The notes: generated from the letters alone by a model not told the origin. A DNA stretch of 64,000 bases from Pseudomonas sp. GD04019 (GCF_029837695.1 NZ_JAOEEA010000002.1:62001-126000); one strand, 5' to 3'. Numbered from the stretch's first letter, positions 52,285 through 61,166 are shown. Program-made: numbers and translations.

Positions 52285-53052
52285 TCAGGCGCTCTGCTGC
52301 TGCGGGGCGTCCAGCGCCTTGAGCTCGTCGCGCACCTGGGCCAGGCAGACCTGGTGCAGGTTGCGGTAGTGCTTGGGCGCGCGCTTTGCGTACTGCTCGA
52401 TCTGTTCCAGCTGGGCACGCGCCTCGCCGCTGCGGTTGGCCTGGCGCAGCAGCTGGGCGTAGTAATAGCGGGCCTCGGGGCCGGCGAAATGACCGAGCAG
52501 GGCGTGGAATTCTTCCTCGGCCTTGGCCAGCTCGCCCAGCCGGCTCAGGGCGCGGGCGTACAGCAGATGACCATCGGCGGAGCGGAACTGCGGGTTGTGC
52601 TGGATCAGCTGGTCCAGCGTCTCGCGGCAGCCGGCGGCGTTGTCCAGGGCGAACTGGGCGCGGGCCAGGCCGAGCATGATGTCCGGCGCGTGGCTGTGCA
52701 CCCCGCGCAGGGCGGCGCGGTAGTGGTCGGCGGCCTCGGCGGGTTGTGCCAGGCGCAGCAGTTCGTCGGCCAGTTGCACGCGGGTCTCGCGGGTGTCGCT
52801 CAGGTCTAGGGCGTCGCGCAGGGCGCGCAGATGACGTTCGGGGTCGAGGCGGTCGTGCAGCTGGTTGATCGCGCGGCGGCCGCTGCGGCTGCCGAGCATG
52901 TCAGGCAGCATCACGCCGAGGAAGTAGATCAGGCAGCCGAGGCCGGGCAGGGCGATGATCAGGTACAGCCAGTAGCGCTCCTGGCCGCTACGGACCACGT
53001 GCAGGCCGCAGACGATCTGGCAGGCGATGAACAGCAGCGCGAGCAGGGGCAT
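52285..53052 (-). CDS. Membrane-anchored tetratricopeptide repeat protein
   Basis: This 255-residue protein has two N-terminal membrane helices (ALLFIACQIVCGLHVV; LYLIIALPGLGCLIYFLGVM) and then TPR-like helices: RVQLADELLRLAQPAEAADH, MLGLARAQFALDNAAGCRET, HLLYARALSRLGELAKAEEE and FHALLGHFAGPEARYYYAQL. The start is the internal ATG at 53052; the upstream frame overlaps the LOG gene. It looks like a scaffold protein; function unknown. Confidence 0.85.
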   Translation of the reverse strand: MPLLALLFIACQIVCGLHVVRSGQERYWLYLIIALPGLGCLIYFLGVMLPDMLGSRSGRRAINQLHDRLDPERHLRALRDALDLSDTRETRVQLADELLRLAQPAEAADHYRAALRGVHSHAPDIMLGLARAQFALDNAAGCRETLDQLIQHNPQFRSADGHLLYARALSRLGELAKAEEEFHALLGHFAGPEARYYYAQLLRQANRSGEARAQLEQIEQYAKRAPKHYRNLHQVCLAQVRDELKALDAPQQQSA

Positions 53053-53125
53053 GGGCGAAACATCCTTGTTGGGTGGGGCCTCTGTGTAGCATGGCGTCGC
53101 GCCACTGTCATCGGCCTCGTGGGCG

Positions 53126-53707
53126 TTACGAGCGGTCGACCCACTTGGGCGCCGCGGTGGGCTGCCAGGCCGCCAGGCGATCAAGCAGTTCGGCCGGCGA
53201 AGCGCCGACCTGCAGCATGGCGCGGTGCGCTTCGCGGACGAAGCGCTCGGCCACCAAGTGGTCGAGGAAATCGGTCAGGCGCGCGTAGAAGCCGTCCACT
53301 TCCAGCAGGCCCAGCGGCTTGGCGTGGTAGCCGAGCTGGCCCCAGGTCCACACCTCGAACATCTCTTCCAGGGTGCCGAGGCCGCCGGGCAGGGAGATGA
53401 AGGCGTCGGCCAGTTCGGCCATGCGTGCCTTGCGCGCGTGCATGCCGTCCACCACTTCCAGGCGGGTCAGGCCCTTGTGGCCGATCTCGGCGCGCTCCAG
53501 GCTCTGCGGGATGATGCCGATCACCTCGCCGCCAGCGGCCAGGGCCGCATCCGCCACCACGCCCATCAGGCCGACGGCGCCGCCGCCATAGACCAGGGTC
53601 AGGCCGCGCTCGGCCAGGCTGCGACCGAGGTTCTCGGCGGCCTCACGGTAGATCGGTCGCGCGCCGGGACTGGCGCCGCAGAATACGCAGACGGACTTCA
53701 GGCTCAT
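53126..53707 (-). CDS. LOG family protein (cytokinin riboside monophosphate phosphoribohydrolase type)
   Basis: This 193-residue protein has [40 protein letters not shown] and the catalytic [18 protein letters not shown] motif of the TIGR00730/LOG family, which hydrolyses nucleoside monophosphates. Older annotations call it lysine decarboxylase, which is wrong for this group. Start at ATG 53707; the extension to 53737 has no support. Confidence 0.9.
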   Translation of the reverse strand: MSLKSVCVFCGASPGARPIYREAAENLGRSLAERGLTLVYGGGAVGLMGVVADAALAAGGEVIGIIPQSLERAEIGHKGLTRLEVVDGMHARKARMAELADAFISLPGGLGTLEEMFEVWTWGQLGYHAKPLGLLEVDGFYARLTDFLDHLVAERFVREAHRAMLQVGASPAELLDRLAAWQPTAAPKWVDRS

Positions 53708-53758
53708 GCAGGGTGCTCCCAGGCGAAAAGGCTGCACAGGGTAACCCTGTCCGATTGG

Positions 53759-53842
53759 TCAGGCGAGTTCTTGCGGGCAGGTGCCGCTGGCGCCGGCCGC
53801 GTAGCAGGCCAGCAGGGCGTAGAGGAAAGCGTGGATGGGCAT
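53759..53842 (-). CDS. Possible 27-residue small protein
   Basis: A short frame reads MPIHAFLYALLACYAAGASG and ends TCPQELA then TGA. GGAG lies 8 bases before the ATG, and the sequence is hydrophobic with two cysteines, like a small membrane or signal-bearing peptide. It sits alone in the 222-base gap between the LOG gene and the SBP-like gene. No homologue is known to me; coding is plausible only. Confidence 0.35.
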   Translation of the reverse strand: MPIHAFLYALLACYAAGASGTCPQELA

Positions 53843-53929
53843 GGCGGCGTCTCCGCTCTGGGTTGGCCGCCAGATTAGGCCGGCCCCGTCGCGCGGGCCC
53901 GTTGATTGTCTCGATGGCTCCAATAGCCA

Positions 53930-54823
53930 TCAGCGCGGCAGGTTGGTCAGGTCCTGGTGCGGTCGCTCGGCGAAGAAGCGATCCAGCCACGGCTGGTAGT
54001 GGGCCAGGGTGCGCGGCGGCATATAGGCCTTCTGCGCCTCGATGAACAGGGCGATGACCTCGGGCTGGCGGGCGATGCGGTCGAGCTGGCGGACCAGCTC
54101 GGCACCCTCGGCGTTCCTGCTGCAGTAGATGCCGCTGACGTAGGGCGAGCTGGCCTCGCTCAGCGGCAGCAGGCTCAGGCCCTGGGCCACGCCCTGCTGG
54201 CGCTGCACGTACTGCACCACTTCGGCGTAGTCCAGCAGGTAATCGATGCGATGGTGTTCGAGCATGCCGTAGAGGTTGCTACCGGCGCTGCTGGTCTGGA
54301 TGCGTTGCAGCTGCGGCAGGGCCTCGGGCGCCTGCAGCAGCGGGTCGAGGATCGGTCCGTAGCTGCGGTCGCGGACCAAGCCGCCACGCAGCTGGTTGTC
54401 GCGCAGCAGCTGGCGGATCGACACCTCGTCCTGGCCCTGGCTGAAGCGCTGCAGGTCGGCGGTGCGCACCACCAGCTGGTGCGGCATGGCGACGAACAGG
54501 CCGACGTAATAGCCGTGCTGGTCGCGCTCGGGCGTGGGGAAGGTTGGTAGGAAGCAGCTCAGCGGTTCGCGCTTGAGCTGTTCGAGGCCGCGGGTGAGGT
54601 TGTTCAGGCGGAAGCTGTGGCGGTATTGCGGCAGGCGCTGGATGATCTGCTGCAGCAGGTCGACGATGATGCCGTCGCTGGGGCGGCCGTCCTGCATGTT
54701 GATCAGGCCCGGCCAGGGGCTCATGTTCCAGGTCACTTCCAGGCCTTGCGGCTGCGCACCGTGGGCGATCGAGGAGCACAACAGCAGCAGGCCGATCAGC
54801 GCGCGGCGAGGACGAACAGGCAT
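53930..54823 (-). CDS. Family-3-type periplasmic solute-binding-like protein
   Basis: This 297-residue secreted protein has a signal peptide (RRALIGLLLLCSSIAHGAQ) and a family 3 solute-binding-like fold: LEVTWNMSPWPGLINMQDGR, GIIVDLLQQIIQRLPQYRHS and GGLVRDRSYGPILDPLLQAP. It resembles the TIGR02285-type group, stand-alone proteins without transporter genes. No permease is adjacent. Ligand unknown. Confidence 0.8.
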   Translation of the reverse strand: MPVRPRRALIGLLLLCSSIAHGAQPQGLEVTWNMSPWPGLINMQDGRPSDGIIVDLLQQIIQRLPQYRHSFRLNNLTRGLEQLKREPLSCFLPTFPTPERDQHGYYVGLFVAMPHQLVVRTADLQRFSQGQDEVSIRQLLRDNQLRGGLVRDRSYGPILDPLLQAPEALPQLQRIQTSSAGSNLYGMLEHHRIDYLLDYAEVVQYVQRQQGVAQGLSLLPLSEASSPYVSGIYCSRNAEGAELVRQLDRIARQPEVIALFIEAQKAYMPPRTLAHYQPWLDRFFAERPHQDLTNLPR

Positions 54824-54892
54824 GGCGGGAACCGTGGAGATGGACCCCGCCAGTCTAGCAAGGGCGTGCCGGGCACGCCCGTGAGCGTCTTC

Positions 54893-55465
54893 TCAGCTGG
54901 CCAGCAGCCAGACCCCGGCACCCGCCGAAGCAGCGCCCGCCAGGCGTACCAGCGGCGCGGCGGCGCGCGGCAGATAACGCACGACCGCGTAGCCCAGGCC
55001 GTGCAGGGCGGCGGTAGCGGCGACGAAGCCGATCGCATAGCCCCAGGGGCTGGCCAGCTCCGGCAGTTCCAGACCGTGGGCCACGCCGTGGGTCAGAGCG
55101 AACAGGCCGGTGAGGCCGAGCGACACGGCCATCGGCAGGCGTGCGGCGACTGCCACCAGCAGACCGAAGGCCAGCACCGAGCCGGCGATGCCGGTTTCCA
55201 TCAGCGGGATTTCCACCCCGGAGAAACCGAGCAGGCCACCGAGCAGCATGGTGGCGACGAAGGTGCCTGGCAGCGCCCAGCGTGCCGCGCCACTTTGCTG
55301 CGCGGCCCACAGGCCGACGGCGAGCATCGCCAGGAGGTGGTCGAGGCCGGTGATCGGGTGGGCGACGCCCGCCATCAGGCCGGAGTGGTCGTGGCCGGTA
55401 TGGGCGAAGGCCAGTGCAGGGCTGAGGAACAGGGCGATGGCGAACAGGGTTTTGCGCAGATTCAT
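54893..55465 (-). CDS. HupE/UreJ family nickel/metal permease
   Basis: This 190-residue protein starts MNLRKTLFAIALFLSPALAF, followed by HTGHDHSGLMAGVAHPITGL, the HupE/UreJ metal-binding signature HxxxDH-type (HPITGLDHLLAM), and about six helices. These proteins bring in nickel for urease or hydrogenase. It lies behind ureG, so nickel supply for urease is the likely role. Start at ATG 55465; an upstream ATG at 55489 is possible. Confidence 0.9.
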   Translation of the reverse strand: MNLRKTLFAIALFLSPALAFAHTGHDHSGLMAGVAHPITGLDHLLAMLAVGLWAAQQSGAARWALPGTFVATMLLGGLLGFSGVEIPLMETGIAGSVLAFGLLVAVAARLPMAVSLGLTGLFALTHGVAHGLELPELASPWGYAIGFVAATAALHGLGYAVVRYLPRAAAPLVRLAGAASAGAGVWLLAS

Positions 55466-55517
55466 TGATGAGTACTCCTGGTAAGGCATGGCGTTGGCGG
55501 GGTGTCCCTCACCCCAG

Positions 55518-55538
55518 CCCTCTCCCGAGGGGAGAGGG
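55518..55538. repeat. Small palindromic intergenic hairpin
   Basis: ccctctccc and gggagaggg form a nine-base perfect inverted repeat with loop gag between ureG and hupE. This sequence type is scattered between genes of many pseudomonads and xanthomonads. No U run follows, so it is not an obvious terminator. Confidence 0.6.
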
Positions 55539-55547
55539 AGTCATGGC

Positions 55548-56162
55548 CTAGGCGGCGCTGAGCATGCCGTGGCGTTCGATGAAGGCGATGATCTCGTCGA
55601 GACCCTGGCCGACCTTCTGGTTGCTGAACACGAAGGGCTTGTCGCCGCGCATCTTGCGGGCGTCGCGGTCCATCACTTCCAGCGAGGCGCCGACCATGGG
55701 CGCCAGGTCGATCTTGTTGATCACCAGCAGGTCGGACTTGCAGATGCCCGGGCCGCCCTTGCGCGGCAGCTTGTCGCCGGCAGACACGTCGATCACGTAC
55801 AGGGTCAGGTCGGAGAGTTCCGGGCTGAAGGTGGCGGACAGGTTGTCGCCGCCGGATTCGACGATGATCAGGTCGAGCCCCGGGAAGCGGCGGTTGAGCT
55901 GGTCGACCGCCTCCAGGTTGATCGAGGCGTCCTCGCGGATCGCCGTGTGCGGGCAGCCGCCGGTCTCCACGCCGATGATGCGTTCGGGCGCCAGGGCCTC
56001 GTTACGCACCAGGAACTGGGCGTCTTCCTGGGTGTAGATGTCGTTGGTGACCACGGCGATGTTGTAGCGCTCGCGCAGGGCCTGGCACAGGGCCAGGGTC
56101 AGGGCGGTCTTGCCCGATCCGACCGGGCCGCCGATGCCGACGCGCAGGGGTTGGCTGTTCAT
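55548..56162 (-). CDS. ureG: Urease accessory GTPase UreG
   Basis: This 204-residue GTPase has the P-loop [17 protein letters not shown] at residues 10-26, [50 protein letters not shown] and NKIDLAP. UreG delivers nickel to urease with UreE, UreF and UreD. The gene follows ureF with a 16-base gap. Confidence 0.97.
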   Translation of the reverse strand: MNSQPLRVGIGGPVGSGKTALTLALCQALRERYNIAVVTNDIYTQEDAQFLVRNEALAPERIIGVETGGCPHTAIREDASINLEAVDQLNRRFPGLDLIIVESGGDNLSATFSPELSDLTLYVIDVSAGDKLPRKGGPGICKSDLLVINKIDLAPMVGASLEVMDRDARKMRGDKPFVFSNQKVGQGLDEIIAFIERHGMLSAA

Positions 56163-56178
56163 GCAGGGTTTCCTTTTC

Positions 56179-56853
56179 TCATGAGCGGAAGAGACGGCTG
56201 TACTGGCGCTCGTGCGCCATGCTGGCCAGGGCCAGGCCGAAGGCGGCGCTGCCCCAGTGCTGGGGTTCGTGGGTGGAGGCCTGCTGCTGGGCCTGTTCCA
56301 GCAGCGGCAGCAGCTCGGAGGTCAGGCGCTGGGCGGCCTGCTGGCCCAGTGGCAGGGTCTTCATCAGCACCGCCAGCTGGTTCTCCAGCCAGCCCCATAG
56401 CCAGGCGGCGAGGGCGTCGTCGGGGGCGATCGCCCAGGCGCGGGCGGCCAGGGCCCAGGCCGGGGCCAGACCCAGCTCGGACTGGTTGGCGAGAAAGCTG
56501 CGGCCTTCCTGGTCCAGCTCGGGCAGGCCTTCCAGCAGTTGGCGCAGCGAATAGCCCATCTGCCGGCTTTCCAGGGCCAGCTCGCGGGTCTCACGGCTGG
56601 CGCGATGCTGCTCGGCGAGTTCGGCCAATCGCGGCCAGTCCGGGTGTACCGCCGCGCGGCAGTGGGCCAGCAGCAGCGGTGCCTCGAAACGTGCCAGGTT
56701 GAGCAGCAGCTGGTCGGCGATCCAGTGGTGGGCGCTAGCGGCGTCTCGAACCAGCGCGCGCTCCACGGCCATCTCCAGGCCCTGGGAATAGCTGTAGCCA
56801 CCGATCGGCAGCTGCGGGCTGGCCAGACGCAGCAGGGCCCAGGCCTTGTTCAC
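56179..56853 (-). CDS. ureF: Urease accessory protein UreF
   Basis: This 224-residue helical protein has [20 protein letters not shown] at the N-terminus and [19 protein letters not shown] after it, both UreF hallmarks. It acts in the UreDFG maturation complex. The start overlaps the ureE stop by 4 bases, so the two are translationally coupled. Confidence 0.95.
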   Translation of the reverse strand: MNKAWALLRLASPQLPIGGYSYSQGLEMAVERALVRDAASAHHWIADQLLLNLARFEAPLLLAHCRAAVHPDWPRLAELAEQHRASRETRELALESRQMGYSLRQLLEGLPELDQEGRSFLANQSELGLAPAWALAARAWAIAPDDALAAWLWGWLENQLAVLMKTLPLGQQAAQRLTSELLPLLEQAQQQASTHEPQHWGSAAFGLALASMAHERQYSRLFRS

Positions 56854-57350
56854 GGGCGCATGCCGAACTGGTGCAGGCGTGGTGCGTAGCTGAACTCGGC
56901 CTCGCCGGCATGGGAATGGTGATGGCCGCCGCCATAGGCGCCCTGCTCGGGCTGGAACGGTGCGTCGACCGTACAGGTGATGGCGCCTAGCTGGTCGAGC
57001 ATGGCCTTGAGCACATAGTCGTCGAGCAGGCGCAGCCAGCCATCGCCGAGCTGCAGGGCGACGTGGCGATTACCCAGGTGGTAGGCCGCGCGCATCAGCT
57101 CGAAGCTCGACGCGCAGGTGACGTGCAGCAGGGTTTCCGGACGGGCGCAGACCCGCACGATGCGGCCGTCCTCGGCGCGCAGGCAGTCGCCATCGCGCAG
57201 GGCGGGCTGGCCGCGCTCGAGGAACAGGCCGACGTCTTCGCCGGCCGCGCTGAAACAGCGCAGGCGGCTCTTGCTGCGGGCGTCGAAGGTCAGGTGCAGT
57301 TCTTCGTCCCAGTAGGGCTGGGGTTCGAGGCGGTGATGGATCACCAGCAT
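56850..57350 (-). CDS. ureE: Urease nickel metallochaperone UreE
   Basis: This 166-residue protein has the UreE fold: LTFDARSKSRLRCFSAAGED, HVTCASSFELMRAAYHLGNR and HVALQLGDGWLRLLDDYVLK, and ends in a His-rich tail GGGHHHSHAGEAEF typical of nickel storage. First gene of ureE-ureF-ureG. The structural genes ureDABC are not in the window; in P. aeruginosa they lie elsewhere as well. Confidence 0.96.
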   Translation of the reverse strand: MLVIHHRLEPQPYWDEELHLTFDARSKSRLRCFSAAGEDVGLFLERGQPALRDGDCLRAEDGRIVRVCARPETLLHVTCASSFELMRAAYHLGNRHVALQLGDGWLRLLDDYVLKAMLDQLGAITCTVDAPFQPEQGAYGGGHHHSHAGEAEFSYAPRLHQFGMRP

Positions 57351-57503
57351 GTTGGGCTTCCGGCCAGGAATGGTCCTGACGCTAGAGCAAGGCCCTTGCC
57401 AAACCGGCGTGGCCCCAGGCCTGGCGGCTTGGTGCCTGATGTTGGGGCTTATCTGTGCGCGATTGTGGTGCGCGAGTGTAGGGCGTGAGCCTGATTGGTG
57501 CGC

Positions 57504-58139
57504 TTATTCGCGACCCTGGCCCAGGCCCAGCCAGCTTTTGGCGCCGATGAAGATGAAGCGCAGTTGCTGGGTCATCTTGGCTTCGGGGGTGAGGTGGGCG
57601 GGCAGCGACTCGTCGGGAGAGTCGATCAGCTCCGGCAGGGTGGCGAACACGGTCTTCACCACTAGGTCGGAGACCACCTCCAGCGCCGGCTCGTCCAGGT
57701 GCGGGGTGCGGTTCATCAGCTTGAGGTCGGCGGCCAGATCGGCGGTGATCTGCTGGCGCAGACAGCCGATGGCCTGGCGCACCGGTTGCGAGCCACCGTA
57801 CTGCTCGCGGGCGAGAAAGAGGAACTGGTTGCGGTTGGCGCTCACCGTGTCGAGGAAGATGCGCGCGCTGGCCTCGATGATGCTGCCCATCTCGAACTGG
57901 CTGTGGCGCACTTCGCGCAGGGTGCTGCGGAACGTCGCGTCGACCTCGGCGACCAGGGCCAGGCCGAGCTGGTCCATGTCGTCGAAGTGGCGGTAGAAGC
58001 CGGTCGGCACGATGCCCGCGGTGCGGCTGACTTCGCGCAGGCTCAGGCTGCCGAAGCCGCGGCCGCTGTCCATCAGGCTGAGTGCGGCATCCATCAGGGC
58101 TTGGCGGGTCTGCTGTTTCTGTTCGGCGCGTGGCGACAT
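57504..58139 (-). CDS. desT: TetR-type fatty-acid regulator DesT
   Basis: This 211-residue TetR family repressor has an N-terminal HTH (SLREVSRTAGIVPTGFYRHF) and an effector domain ending QLRFIFIGAKSWLGLGQGRE. DesT senses the ratio of unsaturated to saturated acyl-CoA and represses desCB. It is divergent from desC; a perfect 16-base palindrome between them (58253-58268) is a candidate operator. Confidence 0.93.
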   Translation of the reverse strand: MSPRAEQKQQTRQALMDAALSLMDSGRGFGSLSLREVSRTAGIVPTGFYRHFDDMDQLGLALVAEVDATFRSTLREVRHSQFEMGSIIEASARIFLDTVSANRNQFLFLAREQYGGSQPVRQAIGCLRQQITADLAADLKLMNRTPHLDEPALEVVSDLVVKTVFATLPELIDSPDESLPAHLTPEAKMTQQLRFIFIGAKSWLGLGQGRE

Positions 58140-58220
58140 GACGTTCGGGCGATGGCGAGGTTGCGGCGCACTCTAGCAAATGCGTTTTGTCGGCGTCGAA
58201 TGACACTCAGTGCACAAGTG

Positions 58221-58250
58221 TTGACTGATAAAGAGGCGGGCTGCCAGAAT
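58221..58250 (+). promoter_or_regulatory. Candidate promoter of desCB
   Basis: TTGACT (58221-58226) and CAGAAT (58245-58250) are 18 bases apart. The -10 box is weak. The DesT palindrome starts 2 bases after it, so a bound repressor would block the promoter. Confidence 0.55.
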
Positions 58251-58252
58251 TT

Positions 58253-58268
58253 GTGAACATATGTTCAC
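58253..58268. promoter_or_regulatory. DesT operator (perfect palindrome)
   Basis: GTGAACATATGTTCAC is a perfect 16-base inverted repeat between desT and desC. It has the TetR-type operator form and contains the core expected for DesT (TGAAC ... GTTCA). It covers the in-frame ATG at 58261, which is therefore unlikely to be the desC start. Confidence 0.85.
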
Positions 58269-58281
58269 TGGAATTGCTGCG

Positions 58282-59370
58282 ATGCCCCTCCTGCCGCTGT
58301 TTCTCGTGCGCTGGCTGACGCCGCTGCTGTGGCCGCTACGCGCCCTGACGGCACGGGCCTGGCTGCGCGAGGCGGAAGTGGATGCAGTGTTGGCCAGGCT
58401 GCATCCGGCCTGGCGGTTGAACCGAGTGTTTGCCCAGGTGATGGGGCGCGAATGGGTCAGCGACGACCTGCTCGCCCTGCAGCTGCGCTGCAACGGCAAC
58501 GCCCGCGGCTGGCGTGCCGGCCAGCACGTGCAGCTGTATCTCGAGATGGACGGCGTGCGCCACGGCCGCAGCTACAGCCTGACCCGCGTGGGCGCCGGTG
58601 GCCTGATCGAGCTGGGTATTCGACGCCAGCCGGGTGGACGGCTGTCCAATCGCGTGCTCGACCATCTGCCGGTTGGCGCGGTGCTGGAGCTGGCCCAGGC
58701 CCAGGGCGAACTGCAGTGGCCGGAGCAGGGCGCCGGCGTCGCTCTGCTGGCCGCCGGCAGTGGCATCACCGCGTTGCTCGGCCTGTTGCGCGAGGCGCTG
58801 GCGCGCGGCTATGCAGCGCCGGTGACGCTGCTGCACTACGTGCGCGAGGCCGGGCAGCGCGCCTACCAGGCGGAGCTGCAGCAGCTGATGCTGCGCCACC
58901 CCAATCTGCAGGTGCGCTGGATGCTGACTGGCCAGGACGCACCGCGTGACCCCTTAAGTGGGCGCTTCCAGGCCGGGCAGCTGCTCGGCATGAATGACTT
59001 CGGCCTGCTGGCCTGTGGTCCGGCCGGCTTCGTCGAGGCGGTGCGCAACAGCTGGGGCGGTTCCCTGCAGGTCGAGGCATTCAGCCCGCCGCAACGGATC
59101 AGCGAGCCCGGCCAGGCGGTGCGTCTGGACTTCGCCCGCAGCCGTGTCGCGGCGCTGGGCGACAGCAGTCGCAGCCTGCTGGAGCTGGCCGAAGAGCATG
59201 GCCTGCGCCCGGCCCACGGCTGCCGCCAGGGCATCTGTGCCAGCTGCACCTGCACCCTGCTGGCCGGTGCGGTACGCGACCTGCGTAGCGGCGCAGCCTT
59301 CGCCGAGCCGGGCCAGCCGATCCGCCTGTGCGTCAGCGCCCCGCTGGGCGATGTGCAACTCGATCTCTAG
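58282..59370 (+). CDS. desC: Ferredoxin reductase-like electron donor DesC
   Basis: This 362-residue protein feeds electrons to the desaturase DesB. It has an FAD domain (LYLEMDGVRHGRSYSLTRVG with RSYSLT), a NAD-binding domain (LLAAGSGITALLGLLREALA) and a C-terminal plant-type 2Fe-2S domain with CRQGICASCTCTLLAG and a fourth Cys in IRLCVSAP. I start at ATG 58282 (MPLLPLF), with GGAA 8 bases upstream; the in-frame ATG at 58261 lies inside the operator. desB follows after 9 bases. Confidence 0.92.
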   Translation: MPLLPLFLVRWLTPLLWPLRALTARAWLREAEVDAVLARLHPAWRLNRVFAQVMGREWVSDDLLALQLRCNGNARGWRAGQHVQLYLEMDGVRHGRSYSLTRVGAGGLIELGIRRQPGGRLSNRVLDHLPVGAVLELAQAQGELQWPEQGAGVALLAAGSGITALLGLLREALARGYAAPVTLLHYVREAGQRAYQAELQQLMLRHPNLQVRWMLTGQDAPRDPLSGRFQAGQLLGMNDFGLLACGPAGFVEAVRNSWGGSLQVEAFSPPQRISEPGQAVRLDFARSRVAALGDSSRSLLELAEEHGLRPAHGCRQGICASCTCTLLAGAVRDLRSGAAFAEPGQPIRLCVSAPLGDVQLDL

Positions 59371-59379
59371 GAGCGCGTC

Positions 59380-60459
59380 ATGCGAATCGACCGTGAACTG
59401 AATGCCGCCGAACTGGATGCCTTTGCCGCCGAGCTGGACGGCCTGCGCCGCAGCACCCTGGCCGACCTGGGCGAGGCCGACGCCCGCTATATCCGCCGAG
59501 TGCGCGGGGTGGTGCGTTTCTGTTGCTGGAGTGGCCGCGCGCTGCTGATGCTCGGCTGGTTCCCGCCGACCTGGCTGCTCGGCAGCCTGCTGCTGGGCCT
59601 GGGCAAGATCCTCGAGAACATGGAGCTGGGCCACAACGTGATGCACGGCCAGTACGACTGGATGAACGACCCGGAGCTGGCCGGGGGCCGCTACGAGTGG
59701 GACATCGTCGGCCCGGCCGATTTCTGGCGGCACACCCACAACCATGTGCACCACACCTGGACCAACGTGATAGGCATGGACGACGACGTCGGCTATGGCG
59801 TGGTGCGGCTGTTTCCCGAGCAGCGCTGGAAGCCGTTCTACCGCTGGCAGCCGCTGTGGGTGACGCTGCAGGCGCTGCTGTTCCAGTACGCCGTGGCCAT
59901 CCAGCACCTGCGCCTGGACAAGTGGTACAAGGGCAGGATCACCGGGGCCGAGGTGCGCCCGCTGCTGCGCCAGTTCGGCGCCAAGCTGCTGCGCCTGTGG
60001 GGCAAGGACTACCTGCTGTTCCCGCTGCTGGCGTTGGCCATCGGCACCAATGCCCTGGCCGTGCTGGCCGGCAATGCGCTGGCCAATCTGCTGCGCAATC
60101 TGTGGACCTTCCTGGTGATCTTCTGCGGCCACTTCACCGAGCGCGCCGCCGTGTTCAGCAAGGAGTCGGTGGCGGGCGAGAGTCGCGGCCACTGGTACCT
60201 GCGCCAGCTGCGCGGCTCCAGCAACCTCGAGGGCGGCAAGCTGCTGCATATCCTCACCGGCAACCTCAGCCACCAGATAGAGCACCACCTGTTCCCCGAC
60301 CTGCCGGCGCGCCGCTATGCCGAGCTGGCGCCGCGGGTGCGTGAGATCGCCGTGCGCTACGGGCAGATCTATAACAGCGGAACCCTGTCGGCGCAGTTCG
60401 CCACCGTGCTCAAACGCATCTGGATCTATCGCCTGCCGCCGGCTGCAGCCGCCCAATAA
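59380..60459 (+). CDS. desB: Acyl-CoA delta-9 desaturase DesB
   Basis: This 359-residue membrane di-iron desaturase makes palmitoleoyl/oleoyl chains from exogenous saturated acyl-CoA. The three histidine boxes are present: ELGHNVMHGQYDW, HTHNHVHHTW and HQIEHHLFPD. About four helices. It is in operon with desC behind the DesT operator. Terminator at 60456-60484. Confidence 0.95.
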   Translation: MRIDRELNAAELDAFAAELDGLRRSTLADLGEADARYIRRVRGVVRFCCWSGRALLMLGWFPPTWLLGSLLLGLGKILENMELGHNVMHGQYDWMNDPELAGGRYEWDIVGPADFWRHTHNHVHHTWTNVIGMDDDVGYGVVRLFPEQRWKPFYRWQPLWVTLQALLFQYAVAIQHLRLDKWYKGRITGAEVRPLLRQFGAKLLRLWGKDYLLFPLLALAIGTNALAVLAGNALANLLRNLWTFLVIFCGHFTERAAVFSKESVAGESRGHWYLRQLRGSSNLEGGKLLHILTGNLSHQIEHHLFPDLPARRYAELAPRVREIAVRYGQIYNSGTLSAQFATVLKRIWIYRLPPAAAAQ

Positions 60460-60484
60460 AAAGCCCGGCAGGAGCCGGGCTTCG
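60456..60484. terminator. Terminator between desB and the repeat-protein gene
   Basis: Stem aagcccggc / gccgggctt (60461-60469, 60474-60482) with loop agga. On the minus strand a run of U follows, serving the convergent repeat-protein gene; on the plus strand the tail is ttcgg, weaker. Confidence 0.8.
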
Positions 60485-60501
60485 GGATACTACTGCCTGC
60501 G

Positions 60502-61032
60502 TCAGGCGGTCTGACGACCGACCCGCTCGGCGCCGTTCTCGGCAACTGCGCGGCTGTCGATCAGGCGGTCAGCACCACCTTCGGCAACACGGAAAGCCTT
60601 GGTGCGCTCGGCGCCATTCTCGGCAACGTCGCGGCTATCGATCAGGCGGTCAGCACCACCTTCGGCAACACGGAAGGCCTTGGTGCGCTCGGAGCCGTTC
60701 TCGGCAACGTCGCGGCTGTCGATCAAGCGGTCAGCACCGCCTTCGGCAACACGGAAGGCCTTGGTGCGCTCGGAACCGTTCTCGGCCACATCGCGGCCAT
60801 CGATCAGACGGTCGGCACCACCTTCGGCAACGCGGAAGGCCTTGGTGCGCTCGGCACCGTTCTCGGCTACGTCGCGGCTGTCGATCAGACGATCAGCACC
60901 ACCCTCGGCAACGGTGGCCGGGGCGCTGATGTGCTGCAGTTCGGTCAGGGGCGGTTGTTCGTCACCCGGCAGGGCAAAGGCGGCGCTGGTCAGGGTGGAC
61001 AGGATCAGGCTGGCAATCAGTTGTTTGTTCAT
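60502..61032 (-). CDS. Secreted protein made of 27-residue tandem repeats
   Basis: This 176-residue protein has a Sec signal peptide (MNKQLIASLILSTLTSAAFA), a linker to residue 40, and then five tandem 27-residue units of the form VAEGGADRLIDSRD-VAENGAERTKAFR, the last one altered at its end (VGRQTA). Each unit is two related halves, GGADR and NGAER. No cysteine or catalytic motif is present; repeats are rich in Glu, Arg, Asp, Gly. ATG at 61032; the extension to 61074 lacks support. I recall small Pseudomonas proteins with VAEGG/VAEDG-type repeats but know no function. Confidence 0.85.
   Translation of the reverse strand: MNKQLIASLILSTLTSAAFALPGDEQPPLTELQHISAPATVAEGGADRLIDSRDVAENGAERTKAFRVAEGGADRLIDGRDVAENGSERTKAFRVAEGGADRLIDSRDVAENGSERTKAFRVAEGGADRLIDSRDVAENGAERTKAFRVAEGGADRLIDSRAVAENGAERVGRQTA
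60508..60912 (-). repeat. 81-base coding tandem repeat (five copies)
   Basis: Five consecutive 81-base units within the repeat-protein gene differ by few bases (for example cgcggctgtcgat, cgcggctatcgat and cgcggccatcgat on the + strand). The reading frame is kept throughout, so copy number changes would alter protein length without frameshift. It is a coding minisatellite, not a CRISPR array. Confidence 0.9.
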
Positions 61033-61166
61033 CTCGGGCCTCCTCGAAGGGGCTGGAAAGTGGCTACGGAGCAAATGGTACTCACGCGCCGCCGAGACAA
61101 AAGTTGATCGTCCTGATGGTGCCCATCGACGTCAGTAATGTAACGCCTGGAGCGCTCTGTTCCGGG

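Noticed and set aside
60508..60912. Regular repeats as a CRISPR array
   Set aside because: The 81-base units are contiguous, have no unique spacers and keep one reading frame behind a signal peptide.
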